Positions 34,635 to 44,857 of a stretch of 64,000 nt of DNA are shown here, piece by piece. The DNA is taken from positions 1-64,000 of the forward strand of contig JACRKC010000030.1 in assembly GCA_016235555.1 (NCBI GenBank), written 5' to 3'. The position numbers and the translations under genes are program-made. Position 1 is the first letter of the stretch, and each line of letters starts with the position of its first letter. Below the pieces are notes generated by a model. It had not been told where the DNA came from and made no database searches. It worked only from the letters and a program-made list of their open reading frames with translations. The stretch is from Verrucomicrobiota bacterium. GTDB taxonomy: Bacteria > Verrucomicrobiota > Verrucomicrobiia > Opitutales > Opitutaceae.

Positions 34635-35022
34635 CTGCGCAAAAAAACGAGCCGCGGAAAACCGAGGGAACGCTGATCTCCGCTGATGGCCGGAAAGGAG
34701 GCGATTGGAGGTGTGACCGCTTCGCCTGCTGAAGTTCGCATCACTGAGTGACACGGGGTGGTCCGGGGAGCGCCCGCGTCCCGCGGGCAGTCCTCGGCGT
34801 CTCGCCGAAGACGGGAGAGGTGTCGGCGAGGCGCCGACACCAGCACCCGAGACGGGTGCGCTCCCCGAACCGCCGAGCTCTTTGTTACCCTATTTCGCGA
34901 GACTCAGTATTCGGCGAAGCGCGAAGGCCGGGGCGGGGATGGGGATTTTGATGGCCGAAGATTAGCGTTCCAAAAGCACGGTGAATGGACTGACGTTGAG
35001 CATTCAGACCCTGGATCTCCCC
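34635..35022. other. Gene-free region with family J repeat
   Basis: ggggagcgcccgcgtcccgc ... acgggtgcgctccccgaacc between 34758 and 34864; the related shorter form is at 1930-1982, downstream of the first gene. Otherwise nothing recognised. Confidence 0.6.
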
Positions 35023-35970
35023 ATGAAAAACGTAACGCGTCGCGACTTCCTGAAATATTCCGCGGCGGCCGGTGTGTCGGCTGCTGTTTTGCCCGCAGGC
35101 CTGGCCGCGGCGGATTCCGGCCCCTTCCAGCGCACGGGCAAGCCGAAGCTGCGGCTGAGCCTCGCGGCGTATTCGTTCCGCGAGAACTTCCCGACGATGC
35201 GCGGCAAGGCGCAGAAGGCGGCGGCGGGGCGGGAGACGGACATGTTCAAGTTCGCCGACTACTGCCGCGAGCACGGCTGCGAGGGCACGGAGCTCACGAG
35301 CTATTTTTTTGCCGCGGAGACGGACGAGTATCTGCTGAAGCTGAAGCGGCACTGTTTCGTGCGGGGCATCCCGATCAGCGGCACGGCGATCGGGAATAAT
35401 TTCTCGCTGCCGAAGGGGCCAAAGCTCGACGCCGAGATCGCAGCGACGAAGAAGTGGATCGACCGCGCGGCGCTGCTCGGCGCGCCGCACATCCGCGTGT
35501 TTGCGGGCAACATCCCGCGGGACGTGCCAAAGGAGTTCACGCGCGCGGTGGCCGACAAGGTGGTGATCGAGTCGCTGCAGGAATGCGGCGAATATGCGGC
35601 GAAGAAGGGAGTGTTCTTGGGGTTGGAGAACCACGACTCGATCGGCAGTGCGGCGACGCTGCTGCCGATGGTGAAGGCGGTGAACAATCCATGGGTGGGC
35701 GTGAACCTCGATTCGGGCAATTTCCGCACGGCGGATCCCTACAAGGATTTCGCGGAGTGCGTGCCCTATTCGGTGAACGTGCAGTTCAAGGTGGAAATCC
35801 AGCCGGCGGGCGCGAAGGAGAAGCAGATGGCGGATTTCAAGCGCCTCACGAAGGCACTGCGCGACGGTGGCTATCAGGGATGGGTCGCCCTCGAATACGA
35901 GGCCAAGGAAGATTCGGCCGTGGCAGTGCCGCGGTATCTCGCGCAGATGCGGGAGCTGTTTGCCGGGTGA
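35023..35970 (+). CDS. Tat-exported sugar phosphate isomerase/epimerase-like TIM barrel
   Basis: 315 residues from ATG 35023. Tat signal TRRDFLKYSAAAGVSAAVLP. Metal-site residues in GLENHDSIGSA (Glu), NLDSGNFRT (Asp), FKVEIQP and ALEYEAKED (Glu) are intact, so catalysis is likely. Third such secreted barrel in the window. Role in breakdown of exported sugars is inferred. Confidence 0.85.
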   Translation: MKNVTRRDFLKYSAAAGVSAAVLPAGLAAADSGPFQRTGKPKLRLSLAAYSFRENFPTMRGKAQKAAAGRETDMFKFADYCREHGCEGTELTSYFFAAETDEYLLKLKRHCFVRGIPISGTAIGNNFSLPKGPKLDAEIAATKKWIDRAALLGAPHIRVFAGNIPRDVPKEFTRAVADKVVIESLQECGEYAAKKGVFLGLENHDSIGSAATLLPMVKAVNNPWVGVNLDSGNFRTADPYKDFAECVPYSVNVQFKVEIQPAGAKEKQMADFKRLTKALRDGGYQGWVALEYEAKEDSAVAVPRYLAQMRELFAG

Positions 35971-35995
35971 AGTAGCCCTGCTCGCGAGAGACAGG

Positions 35996-36118
35996 GTGAA
36001 AACGTGGCGGTATTCGTTCAGTCGCGCGAAGTGTAGCGGAAACCGTGAGGTTTCGTGGGATTTGGCCCGCGTTTGGGCGAAAAGCTCACGCTTTCCGCTA
36101 CAAAAGCCACGTTTTCAC
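35996..36118. repeat. MITE-like element, family C, copy 2
   Basis: Terminal repeats gtgaaaacgtggc / gccacgttttcac are perfect over 13 bases. Core matches the copy at 19285-19408 in the opposite direction, including tgggatttggcccgcgtttg. Confidence 0.88.
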
Positions 36119-36189
36119 ACGGTCCGGTAAGAGCAGGGACGCACCGGGAAAGTGCGACTCACGGTCCCGCCTCGCACGAGGCGGGCTAC

Positions 36190-36218
36190 AAAAAAAGGCC
36201 GCGACGGAAGTCGCGGCC
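36190..36218 (-). terminator. Rho-independent terminator of the TonB-receptor gene
   Basis: Read on the minus strand: ggccgcgac, loop ttcc, gtcgcggcc, then seven T residues, 25 bases after the receptor stop codon. Confidence 0.93.
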
Positions 36219-36242
36219 ATTGGAGGTTGAGAGGGAGTTCGC

Positions 36243-39200
36243 TCAGAAGCGGCCTTCGAGGCCGAAAGTCATGGTGGTGCCTTGCATCAGGAATGTCTCC
36301 AGCTGATCGGGGATGCTGCGATAGTAGATTTGCGGGGCGTTGAACAAATTATATACGCCCATGCTGAGCGTTACGTTCCGCCAGGGCAGTTGGTAGCGGA
36401 CGCTCGCGTTCACGATTTCGCGCGACATCATATACCGGTTGCGGGAGGGCTGAGCGATGTTGAAGGCGCCCCGGATGCTCTCGGAGTTGTAGTTATAGCT
36501 GATATTGGTGCTGAACTTCCGATAATCCCACGAAAGGTTGGCGTTCACGGTGCGGGGAATGAACCCGTTCACCTGCTTGCCCGTCAGATAGACGCCGGCC
36601 GTGCCATAATCGCCATGAGCCCGGAGTTCCGTGAGGTTGGCTTGAAACCGGAGGGTCTTGAGGAGGCCGGGGAGGAAGCGGAACTGCTGCAGATAGCTGA
36701 TCTCCCAACCTTGGGTGATCGCCCGGCCCGCATTGCTGTTGGAAAGGATGGCGAAACCCGAGTAATCGCCGTTGAAATCGTTGTCGGGCCCGCTCGCGAC
36801 GACACCGACCTGCTGGCCACCGATGATGTAGTCATCGATCGTCTTGTGGAACCAGCCCACGGTAAGCGAGCTGGAGGGCTCGAAATAATATTCGAGCGAG
36901 AAGTCCCAGTTCCTCGCTTTCGTCGGCTTGAGCCCTGGGTTGCTGAAAGTGATCGTCTGGGCCGTTTCGTTGATCCCCAGCGCCGTCACCGCGTTGGTCA
37001 TCGCGGGGCGGCCGAACCCGGTGGTCCAGGAACCGCGCGCCTTGAGGTTGGGCGTGATGTCGTGCCACAGGTGGATACTCGGGAAGTTCTGGCCGTAGAT
37101 TCCCTCCCGGACGACCGGATTGTTGTAATCCCTGATACCTGAACCGGAGGGATCGGCCGCCTGCTGGGCCGCCGTGCTCAACACGCGCGAACGGACGCGG
37201 GAATAGCCCGTCGTGTCCGTCTTTTCGTGACGCAAGCCGCCGAGGAAGCCGGTGTGGCCGATGCGCCCCTGGGTCATCGCATAGTAACCGGTGATGAGCT
37301 CGTTGACGCGCCAGGAATTCGTGAGCCGGTTCTGCTCGTAGTAATACTTGTCCTCCTGCCAGAGCGAGGGATCGATGGGCTGGCCTTCCCGGATGAACAT
37401 CGTGGCCTCCCAGACCGGAATCCGGCGGCCGGTTTTCACAGTGTCCCACATCAACACCGTCGGGTCGACGGGGAGCGGGCCGGTCCCAATGTAGTTCCAG
37501 CGGCGGTTGGGGCGGTATTGCTCGACATTGTGATCACGGAGCGACGCCCCGGTCTTGAGATACGCCGTGAACGAGTCGACCGGCAGCTTGTATCTGAAAT
37601 TCGCGCGCAACTCGCGGATCAGGTCCACGTCGAGGGCGCCGGACGCCGTGTTCAGGCCGTCGGTGATGCGCGGGCGCCAGTTGGCGGGATTGGTCCAGTC
37701 GAGGCCGCCGTTTTGGATGAAGCGCGGATAAAGGTCGCTCTGGGTGCGGTCGAGAATCCAGCCCACACCCGTGACGCCACCCGGGCCGGTGATATTGTTG
37801 GTGAGGGATCCGGGACCGCCGTTGGGTCCGACGAAGGGGATTCTGCCGATGCTCATGTTGAGCTGGCCCTCGGAACCAAGGTAGCGATAGCGCGTGCGGC
37901 TGTGGAGCAAGGCCCAGTCGGCCTCGATCGGGCCCCAAGTATGCTCACCGGCGAGGTCCAGGTGCCGCAGACGTTGCTCGCGGTTGACGGCATCGATACT
38001 CTCATCGATCTGGGCCGGCACTCCGGTGGCTGAGGTCGGATTGGCTGCCGTTGCCGCGGAGGGGACGGCGCGGACAACCGTGATCCGATCGGTCCAGCCG
38101 GGGACAACACCGCTTGGCACCGCCTGACCAGCCACAAAAGTCGTATTCGTGAAGTTGTTCGGCACCGTGGTCGTGCCGCCCGCGAATGCCCGCATCAGCG
38201 GCCGCTTGCGCATCGGCTCGCCCTGGTCGTTGAAAACCAGGTTCAGCTTGAACAGATTGTTGCGGTTGAAGCGGTAGTCCCACTTGCTGCTGACGCTGAA
38301 CTGCTTCCGGTTGTTGTAATCATCGCGCGTGCGGTAGTCCCAGAGGTAGGCCGGCTGCGTGTTGGTCTGCTGGAAATCGCGGCTTGAATTGAAAAACCCG
38401 AAGGCGTTTTCGCTTTTGAAGGCGTTGACCGAGACGGCGAGATTCTCGCTGCCGGCCTCGGCGCCCAGGATCGCGAATTTTTCCTGGTAGAAGAAATTCA
38501 TCAGCTCGTGCGCGCGGCGGGCCTCGCGCATCGGCACCTGCTCGGTGAACCAAGGCGCCACGCGCCCGGTGAGACTGTAGGTGATGCGGCGCTTTTCCTT
38601 CATCGAAAGCGGCGAGCGCGTCTTGAAATTCACGCCACCGCCGAGCGAGTCGACGGCGCGATCGGGCGTCTGGCCCTTGGTGAGCTCGAGCGACTCGAAC
38701 ATGTTGCCCGTGAAGGAAGTCATGCGGGTGGTGCGGCCGGGCGCGGCAAATGAGGACATCCCGCCGCCGTCGATGGTGATCGACGTCATGTTGCCGCCCA
38801 TGCCGCGCACGCTGATCGTCTCCACGACTTCGTCGCCGGGATCGGCAAACGTCACGCCGGGGAGCCGGATCGCGAGTTCGGTCGCGTTCATGTTCGGCAG
38901 GTCGGCGAGGGCGTCCATCGACGCGATGTTGACGAGATTGTTGGCGTTGCGCTGCTGGGTCATCGCGGAGGAGAGACCCTCCTTCACGCTGGCGACCTTG
39001 AACGCATCGAGCATGTAAACGCTGCTGCTCATCTCGAAATTGCGGACGATGTTCTGGCCGCCGGTGACCGAGAGGGTGGCGTTTTGCGTGTCGAGTCCGG
39101 TGTAGGTCACCACCAGTTCGTGGGTGCCGGCGGGCACGTTGAGCAGATAGCGGCCGGTGTTGTCGACGAGGGCCGTGAGCCTGGCGGCGGGGATCTCGAT

Positions 39201-39362
39201 CTTGGCGCCGATGAGGCCGTTGCCGGTGGTCTTGTTGGTGACGATGCCGGAGATGGTGCCGGTGGCGTCGGCCGCCGTGGCCAGCCGGGCCGTGAGGGCT
39301 GACGCCGCCACGGCGATGAGCATCGCCTGGGCGATGCGACGAATCATGGTGTTAGGGGTCAT
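36243..39362 (-). CDS. TonB-dependent receptor (SusC/FecA-like) with N-terminal carboxypeptidase-regulatory domain
   Basis: About 1,039 residues. Two possible starts: ATG 39362 or 39347, neither with a good ribosome site; both give a signal peptide ending near ATAADATG. Residues 30-120 are a CarboxypepD_reg-like domain (GTISGIVTNKTTGNGLIGAK), then a plug (AIRLPGVTFADPGDEVVETI, VRGMGGNMTSITIDGGG) and a 22-strand barrel ending FGLEGRF with C-terminal Phe. The receptor imports a large ligand through the outer membrane, energised by TonB-ExbB-ExbD. Adjacent to a sialate O-acetylesterase, so an acetylated glycan is a plausible ligand. A terminator follows. Confidence 0.9.
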   Translation of the reverse strand: MTPNTMIRRIAQAMLIAVAASALTARLATAADATGTISGIVTNKTTGNGLIGAKIEIPAARLTALVDNTGRYLLNVPAGTHELVVTYTGLDTQNATLSVTGGQNIVRNFEMSSSVYMLDAFKVASVKEGLSSAMTQQRNANNLVNIASMDALADLPNMNATELAIRLPGVTFADPGDEVVETISVRGMGGNMTSITIDGGGMSSFAAPGRTTRMTSFTGNMFESLELTKGQTPDRAVDSLGGGVNFKTRSPLSMKEKRRITYSLTGRVAPWFTEQVPMREARRAHELMNFFYQEKFAILGAEAGSENLAVSVNAFKSENAFGFFNSSRDFQQTNTQPAYLWDYRTRDDYNNRKQFSVSSKWDYRFNRNNLFKLNLVFNDQGEPMRKRPLMRAFAGGTTTVPNNFTNTTFVAGQAVPSGVVPGWTDRITVVRAVPSAATAANPTSATGVPAQIDESIDAVNREQRLRHLDLAGEHTWGPIEADWALLHSRTRYRYLGSEGQLNMSIGRIPFVGPNGGPGSLTNNITGPGGVTGVGWILDRTQSDLYPRFIQNGGLDWTNPANWRPRITDGLNTASGALDVDLIRELRANFRYKLPVDSFTAYLKTGASLRDHNVEQYRPNRRWNYIGTGPLPVDPTVLMWDTVKTGRRIPVWEATMFIREGQPIDPSLWQEDKYYYEQNRLTNSWRVNELITGYYAMTQGRIGHTGFLGGLRHEKTDTTGYSRVRSRVLSTAAQQAADPSGSGIRDYNNPVVREGIYGQNFPSIHLWHDITPNLKARGSWTTGFGRPAMTNAVTALGINETAQTITFSNPGLKPTKARNWDFSLEYYFEPSSSLTVGWFHKTIDDYIIGGQQVGVVASGPDNDFNGDYSGFAILSNSNAGRAITQGWEISYLQQFRFLPGLLKTLRFQANLTELRAHGDYGTAGVYLTGKQVNGFIPRTVNANLSWDYRKFSTNISYNYNSESIRGAFNIAQPSRNRYMMSREIVNASVRYQLPWRNVTLSMGVYNLFNAPQIYYRSIPDQLETFLMQGTTMTFGLEGRF

Positions 39363-39563
39363 AGGTAGAAAAACAGTCCAAGGCACGTGACCGGGCCACG
39401 CCAAGTTGGCAGGGAGGCCGGGCCGATGGGAGGGGCAGGTAGTCAGAATCGAGGGCAGAATTGGGGCGTAAACAAATCGTCGTCGACAGAAATATTTTTG
39501 CCGCGGGTTCCGGGGGCGGGGCGTCGGCGCGACCGCCGACGCCGGTGGGGCACGGAATGGCGG

Positions 39564-41120
39564 TCAGTTCCTGGCCGCCGGTTTCGGTTTCGTCGTCAGG
39601 TCGAAGTCATCCGTGCGGAACGGTGTCACGGGCAGGCCCTCGGCGGAGTAGAGATTGCAGACCGGGTTGTCGGCCCAGGCGTAGCGCACGGCGACCGGTT
39701 CGGCGACGGCATCGCTGGACACCTCGACCTGATCCTTGCCGATGATGCGGGCGGTGGCCCAGCGCCACTTGCGGTCGGCGCCGCAGATGGCGAAACCGCG
39801 CGCCTCGGTGACATCGAACGCGCGCAGGGCGCTGCCGAAACAATCGATCGTGACGGTGGCCTTGTTGCCGGCGATGGCGACGGATTTGTATTCGGGGCTG
39901 CGGTGGGGGAACTTCAGGCCGTAGTCCTGCACGAGAGCCCAGCGGGCGAGGCGGGAGGCGACGTCGTATTTGTTGCGCGGGTGGATGTCGCGGCCCTCGC
40001 CGATGTCGATGATCACGGCTTGGCCGGTCTTGGGGAGGCGGAGGGTCTTGGTCTGCGATTCACGCAGCTCGGCCCACGCGCTCTCGCCGGGCTCGGGTTT
40101 CTCCGCCAGGTAGTCGGCGAGTTGCACCCAGTAGAACGAGAAGTCGCCCTGACCCTGCTCCTTGCGCCACTGCTCGATCATGAACGGAAAGAGGTCGGCG
40201 TATTCGTAGGCGCGGCCGGCGTTGGACTCGCCCTGATACCAGATGACGCCCTTGATGCCGTAACCGAGGGTGGGGTGGACGACGCCGGCGAAGATGTTGC
40301 CGGGGCGGGCATTGCCGCTGAGCCACGCGAGCGGATTGGGCGGAGCTTTTTGCTTCGCCGCCTTGGCCTTGTCGGCGGCTTCCTTCCACTTCGCCTCGGC
40401 GGCGGCCATCGTGTCGGGGGACAGCAAATCCGCTTCGCGTTTGCGGGTGGACTCCATGAGCGTGGCGAAACGCGGGTCGCGCTCGATGGTCTCGCGGCGC
40501 ACCCACGCCTCGGCGGCGGAGCCGCCCCAGGCGTTGTCGATGAGGCCGACGGGCACGTCGAGGATATCGTGCAGGTAGCGGCCATAGAGGTAGCCGATGG
40601 CGGAGAAGTCTTTGGCGACAGCGGGATCGGCGGGCTGCCACTGGCCCTTGAAATCGGTCTTCAGTTCCTGGGTGCCAACTTGGGGCACGGAGATCAGGCG
40701 GAGTGTGGGGCGGCGGGCGGCACCGGCGCCTTCGAGATCGCCGGTGTAAGTCTGGCCGAGCGACCACTGCATGTTGGACTGGCCGGAACACATCCAGACT
40801 TCGCCGACGAGCACGTCGGTGATTTCGCGCTTCGCGTCGCCGGCGGAGATCGTGAGCGCCTGGGGCGTCTTGTTGGCGGGGAGCGGGGTGAGTTTCACGA
40901 GCCACTTCCCATCGGCGCCGGCGGTGGCGGTGTGCGACTGGCCGGCGAAGGCCACGGTGACCTTGGTGCCGGGTGTGTCCCAGCCCCAGATCGGGTTGGT
41001 CTGCTGTTGTTGCAGCACCATGTGGTCGCCGATGACGGCGGGGAGTTTGAGTTCGGCATGGAGCGCGGCGGCGGACGCGAGCGCAACGAGGGAGGCGAGG
41101 GCGAGGCGGAGTTTCTTCAT
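39564..41120 (-). CDS. Sialate O-acetylesterase family protein, exported
   Basis: 518 residues from ATG 41120, signal peptide MKKLRLALASLVALASAAAL. SGNH/GDSL-type hydrolase with catalytic Ser in GEVWMCSGQSNMQW, the WYQGESNAG block and the Asp/His in EGRDIHPRNKYDVA. It removes O-acetyl groups from sialic acid or from pectin and xylan side chains in this family; the pectin context here (rhamnogalacturonan lyases at 42-49 kb) makes the latter plausible. Periplasmic. Confidence 0.9.
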   Translation of the reverse strand: MKKLRLALASLVALASAAALHAELKLPAVIGDHMVLQQQQTNPIWGWDTPGTKVTVAFAGQSHTATAGADGKWLVKLTPLPANKTPQALTISAGDAKREITDVLVGEVWMCSGQSNMQWSLGQTYTGDLEGAGAARRPTLRLISVPQVGTQELKTDFKGQWQPADPAVAKDFSAIGYLYGRYLHDILDVPVGLIDNAWGGSAAEAWVRRETIERDPRFATLMESTRKREADLLSPDTMAAAEAKWKEAADKAKAAKQKAPPNPLAWLSGNARPGNIFAGVVHPTLGYGIKGVIWYQGESNAGRAYEYADLFPFMIEQWRKEQGQGDFSFYWVQLADYLAEKPEPGESAWAELRESQTKTLRLPKTGQAVIIDIGEGRDIHPRNKYDVASRLARWALVQDYGLKFPHRSPEYKSVAIAGNKATVTIDCFGSALRAFDVTEARGFAICGADRKWRWATARIIGKDQVEVSSDAVAEPVAVRYAWADNPVCNLYSAEGLPVTPFRTDDFDLTTKPKPAARN

Positions 41121-41320
41121 GATGGGGTGGCCAAGAGGCGCGAAAACAAGGGAAGTGCTATTGGCGGTTTGGCCGCAGGGAGGCAATTCGCGAGTGTGTG
41201 GTCGCTTTTCCATGCCACGCGACTGACTCGCTGGCCGCCGGGCGATTTTCCGAACAAGCAGGAGTGAACTCGTCAAATGGTGATGGCGTGGGTAGCGGCG
41301 AGCGGGCGCGGGTGGGTGTG

Positions 41321-41716
41321 CTACCAGAACGTGTCCACTACGCCGGCATCGGTGATGTTGGCGTCGTTGGTGATCAGCGGCAGGCGGTGCTTCTTTGCGG
41401 TGGCGGCAATGATGCGGTCGAATTGGTCGCCGTGCGGCAGCGCGAGCGCGGGGGCAGCGAGTGCAATCTCCAAGGTGATGGGTAGCACCGTGACGTAGTG
41501 GAGCAGCGACCCGAGCACCGTCGCCGGCGAGCCGGTGAACGAGATGCGTCCGGCGTGAAGCAGCAGCCCGACCTCCTGGAGCGTGACATCGGAAATGGCG
41601 AGTTGCTCATACGGCGTGAGGGCGATCGCCCGGGCGGCCTTGAGGCTCAACCGGTCCTCATCGATCGCCGCCCAAAGGAAGGCGTGCGTGTCGAGCAGGT
41701 ATTTGAGCCGCGCCAT
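41321..41716 (-). CDS. PIN-domain ribonuclease, VapC-type toxin
   Basis: 131 residues. Metal-binding acids: D9 (LLDTHAFLW), E in TLQEVGLLL near 48, D in PHGDQFDRIIAATA near 96-99, D in ITNDANI near 117. Standard VapC size. Overlaps the preceding antitoxin gene by one base (TGATG). Confidence 0.9.
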   Translation of the reverse strand: MARLKYLLDTHAFLWAAIDEDRLSLKAARAIALTPYEQLAISDVTLQEVGLLLHAGRISFTGSPATVLGSLLHYVTVLPITLEIALAAPALALPHGDQFDRIIAATAKKHRLPLITNDANITDAGVVDTFW

Positions 41717-41937
41717 CAGAGGGACGGCTTCCAGGCGTCGCCGGGCAACGTCGGCTGCGTCAGGTCGCCGTGGCAGGTGATCCGGCCCCTGGCGGCGCCG
41801 AGGAGCGACCGGCGCGGGGCGGCGGCGGCAAACAAGAACTCTCCCTCCTTGTCCTGGACGCGCACGGTCTCGCCCTTCCGCGCCCGGGCTTTGAAGGTGG
41901 TGAATTCGCGGAGGAAGGTGCGGACGTTGGTGACCAT
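41716..41937 (-). CDS. Phd/YefM-like antitoxin
   Basis: 73 residues. MVTNVRTFLREF and a GETVRVQDKEGEFLF beta-hairpin segment are typical of the Phd/VapB DNA-binding N-terminus; the C-terminal tail (GDLTQPTLPGDAWKPSL) would bind the PIN toxin. Its stop overlaps the toxin start by one base. The pair probably autoregulates. Confidence 0.82.
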   Translation of the reverse strand: MVTNVRTFLREFTTFKARARKGETVRVQDKEGEFLFAAAAPRRSLLGAARGRITCHGDLTQPTLPGDAWKPSL

Positions 41938-42044
41938 GCCGGACCGGTGTCAGACAGAAGTGAGAGTGTCAAGCGGGCCACACGGCGCGGCGCGGGCTGC
42001 CCGGTGCAGCGCGATCGTAGCGATAGAGCGGGAGGGGGTGTGAT

Positions 42045-42175
42045 TCAGGGAGTGTTTTCAAACCTGGTGGGAGGGGCTTCATGCCCCGACGAGCTTCGGT
42101 GTGCGCCGGGCGTCGGGGCATAAAGCCCCTCCCACAATTCTTTTTCGCGCGATTTCATGAGTTTGAAAACACTCC
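42045..42175. repeat. Palindromic repeat family G
   Basis: gagtgttttcaaacc at one end and gtttgaaaacactcc at the other; inside, tgggaggggcttcatgcccc and ggggcataaagcccctccca. The inner part is the same family that is nested in the composite elements at 24462 and 59112. Confidence 0.82.
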
Positions 42176-44857
42176 CTAGTCTTTCGGTGGCGGGGTGGCC
42201 CACGTTGCCAGCCAGGGTTTCGCGAATTCGAGGGTCTCGATGGCGTTGAGCGCCCACTGCACGCTGGCGACGCCGTGGAGTTGCCAGCCGACGGACTCGC
42301 CGAGGAACGACGGATCGGTCACGGGCCGCAACACGCCCGGGCCGGAAAAACGCTTCGGCTGGTTGAGTGGCGGGAGCTGGCCGGGCGGGCCGAGCAGTTT
42401 CTCCCACGCGAGGCGGCCGAGTGCGGCGTCGTTCTTCTTCATCGCGGCGTAGGCGAGCAGGCGGGGGCCGGTCATCTGGCCGCCGTTGACCTGGCGGCCG
42501 ACGGACTCGCAGGTGTTGGCCCACGCCCGCCAGAACTCCGGCAGGTCATACATCGGCTCGAGTTCCCACATGTTTTCCGGACCGCCGAAGAGCATGTCGA
42601 ACGAGCGACCGCCGAAGCGGCCGTCGGAGTCGACGTTGGCGGCCATCGTTTTCATGTCGGCCTCGATGCGGGTGCGCCACGACTGGTCGCCGCCGCGTTC
42701 CCATTCGGTGGTCCAGTTGAGACCGTAGCACATCCACTCGATGCCGAGCTGGGTCCACGGTTTGCGGTCGGCGGCGGTCGGGCGCGGCTCGAAATTTTCC
42801 GGCCGCGGCGCGGGGATGGCGCGGGGTCCGTCGGGGAGCGGTTCGCCGCGCGGGCCGGGGACGTAGTGCGCGGCGTTGAATTTCTGGAGGTAGGTGTAGG
42901 CGAGATCGGCGTCGAGTTGCTCGCGCAAGAGATCGCCGGTGCGGCCGTCGCCGCCGGTGAGGAAGTAATACGTGCGCTTGAGGCCGGCGTGGCTGATGCG
43001 CGGTTGCTTCGCGCCGTCGCCCCAGTGGTTGACGTTGTGGCGGGAGCCGAGTGGTGCGAACGGCCCCACGTGATGCACGTCGACCTCGCTCGTATGGCGC
43101 GTCATGCGCTCCGCCATCCGGAAAAGATCGGCGCGCCCCGTGCGCAAAAAGGAATACCATAGCAGCAGGTCGGGCATGAGCTCGGTGTTCACCCACGCCC
43201 AGCCGCCGACGTCGTAGCGCCACTCGTGGCGGCCGAAATCGTAGTTGTGCATGATGTCGCCGAAATCCCAGAAGCCATACCACGAGCGCTCGTCGACCTG
43301 ATCGCGGTAGTAGTTCACGAACGTCTCCACCTGCGTCTCGATCCAGCGCGTGGCGGGCGTGGAGCGATCGGGCAGACTCCAGCGTCCGCCGGCCTGCTGC
43401 GCGTGATAATACTCCGGCGTGCAGACGAGCAGCGACGGCTCGGCGGCGGCGCGCGCCATCGCGAGCAGTTGTTCGTTGGACGGGATCTGGTCGAAGGCCC
43501 ACAGCGTGAGGTCGTGGGTGTTGGCGACACCGTGGGCGGCGCCCCAGCCGGGCTTCCAGTCCTCGTAATTGATCGAGAGGCCGTGCGGGATCTCGTCGTA
43601 GCGGCGGAGGTCCATCGCCGGCGCTTCGGGCGACCAGAACCAGACGCGCAACTCGCCGGTCGGTGTGGCACCGTGGAGGACCTCGAAGGACTTGGGCGCC
43701 TTCTGCCAAAAATCTTTCACGCCGACCGCGAGCCCGCCCGACACATCGGCGAGCGCAGCGAGGCCCTGCGCGCGGTGTCCATCGGTGACGCGCAACCACG
43801 AGGCCTCGGCGGTGGTGCGTTTCGCGATCGACCAGTTGTTCGGGCCGGCCTGCGTGAGTTTCGCGTCGGCCCAGAGCGGCACGGTGAGAATCGCGTCGCG
43901 CGTGCGGGCGTCGAGATCGGCGAGGTTGGGCACGCGCTGGCCGGCGAGGTGCGACGCGTAGAGGTCTGCGATGGTGCGGCCGGCGGAGGGACGATAACCG
44001 GGTAACATGCGCACGGGCTGCGTCCAGACGCCGCCGTCGGAGTCGCCGACGAAGCGGAGGTGGCGGTTGTGCAGCTCCTCCTTGAACGGAATCTGAAACG
44101 ACAGGCCGAGACCTCGGATGAAATCCTTGTTGCCGTCGCCGTCGAAGACGAACGAGTGCGTGAGCTGGATCGCGCCGCTGCCGGCGAAGAGGTGGAGGCG
44201 CACGGTGAAGGGCAGCCAGATGCGACCGCCCGGGCCGGCTTCGACGTGCCGGCCCTCGAGCTTCACGACGGCGCGCAGCGGGCCGTTCTGTTCGAGCGTC
44301 GCGCGCTCGATGCCGCCGCGCAGCGGACTCTCGCGCGGTGCGCCGGGCTCGCTGCGGTCCTCGCGGAGCGCGACGAGGCTGCCGTCCTGCGCGACGACGC
44401 GGTCGCCGACGGTGATGGACTGGATGAGGTGCGAGCGACGCTTGCCGATGCGCGCGGTGAAGACGCCGGTGTTGATGATGAAGGCGTCGTCGTCCTCGGC
44501 GTAGCGGATGGCGTTCGCCGGCGTGGGTTCCACGGCGGGGGCGAGGGTGAAGGGGCCGGCCAAACCCGGCCCGGCGGCGATGGCGTGGCCGGTCCACTTC
44601 ACGGAGCCGTCGGGCCAGAAGGCGACGGGCCACGTCTGCACCGGGATGGATTTTCCGTCGGCGGCGGCGAGGCGCAGCGGCGTGTCGCGCTGCACGGCGC
44701 CTTTGGGCCACGGGACGCCCCAGCTTACACCCGTCGGTGCGGCGGGCGCGGTGCCGCCGAGCCAGTTGAGTTGCACCCCTCGGCTGGGTTCGGGGCGGGC
44801 CGCGTCGGCGGCGTGGGCCGCGAGCGCTGCGAGCAGGAAGACAGGAAGCAGTTTCAT
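42176..44857 (-). CDS. Exo-rhamnogalacturonan lyase family protein (PL26/PcRGLX-like)
   Basis: 893 residues from ATG 44857, with a signal peptide (MKLLPVFLLAALAAHAADAA). The length and the segment order match the PcRGLX exolyase type: an N-terminal beta-sandwich (VQLNWLGGTAPAAPTGVSWG, RDTPLRLAAADG), then a large alpha/alpha-barrel part (ERSWYGFWDFGDIMHNYDFG, VGGWAWVNTELMPDLLLWY). It would cleave rhamnogalacturonan I from its reducing end by beta-elimination. Divergent from an amidohydrolase gene, and a PL11 lyase gene is 2 kb away, so a pectin-degradation locus is likely. Confidence 0.8.
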   Translation of the reverse strand: MKLLPVFLLAALAAHAADAARPEPSRGVQLNWLGGTAPAAPTGVSWGVPWPKGAVQRDTPLRLAAADGKSIPVQTWPVAFWPDGSVKWTGHAIAAGPGLAGPFTLAPAVEPTPANAIRYAEDDDAFIINTGVFTARIGKRRSHLIQSITVGDRVVAQDGSLVALREDRSEPGAPRESPLRGGIERATLEQNGPLRAVVKLEGRHVEAGPGGRIWLPFTVRLHLFAGSGAIQLTHSFVFDGDGNKDFIRGLGLSFQIPFKEELHNRHLRFVGDSDGGVWTQPVRMLPGYRPSAGRTIADLYASHLAGQRVPNLADLDARTRDAILTVPLWADAKLTQAGPNNWSIAKRTTAEASWLRVTDGHRAQGLAALADVSGGLAVGVKDFWQKAPKSFEVLHGATPTGELRVWFWSPEAPAMDLRRYDEIPHGLSINYEDWKPGWGAAHGVANTHDLTLWAFDQIPSNEQLLAMARAAAEPSLLVCTPEYYHAQQAGGRWSLPDRSTPATRWIETQVETFVNYYRDQVDERSWYGFWDFGDIMHNYDFGRHEWRYDVGGWAWVNTELMPDLLLWYSFLRTGRADLFRMAERMTRHTSEVDVHHVGPFAPLGSRHNVNHWGDGAKQPRISHAGLKRTYYFLTGGDGRTGDLLREQLDADLAYTYLQKFNAAHYVPGPRGEPLPDGPRAIPAPRPENFEPRPTAADRKPWTQLGIEWMCYGLNWTTEWERGGDQSWRTRIEADMKTMAANVDSDGRFGGRSFDMLFGGPENMWELEPMYDLPEFWRAWANTCESVGRQVNGGQMTGPRLLAYAAMKKNDAALGRLAWEKLLGPPGQLPPLNQPKRFSGPGVLRPVTDPSFLGESVGWQLHGVASVQWALNAIETLEFAKPWLATWATPPPKD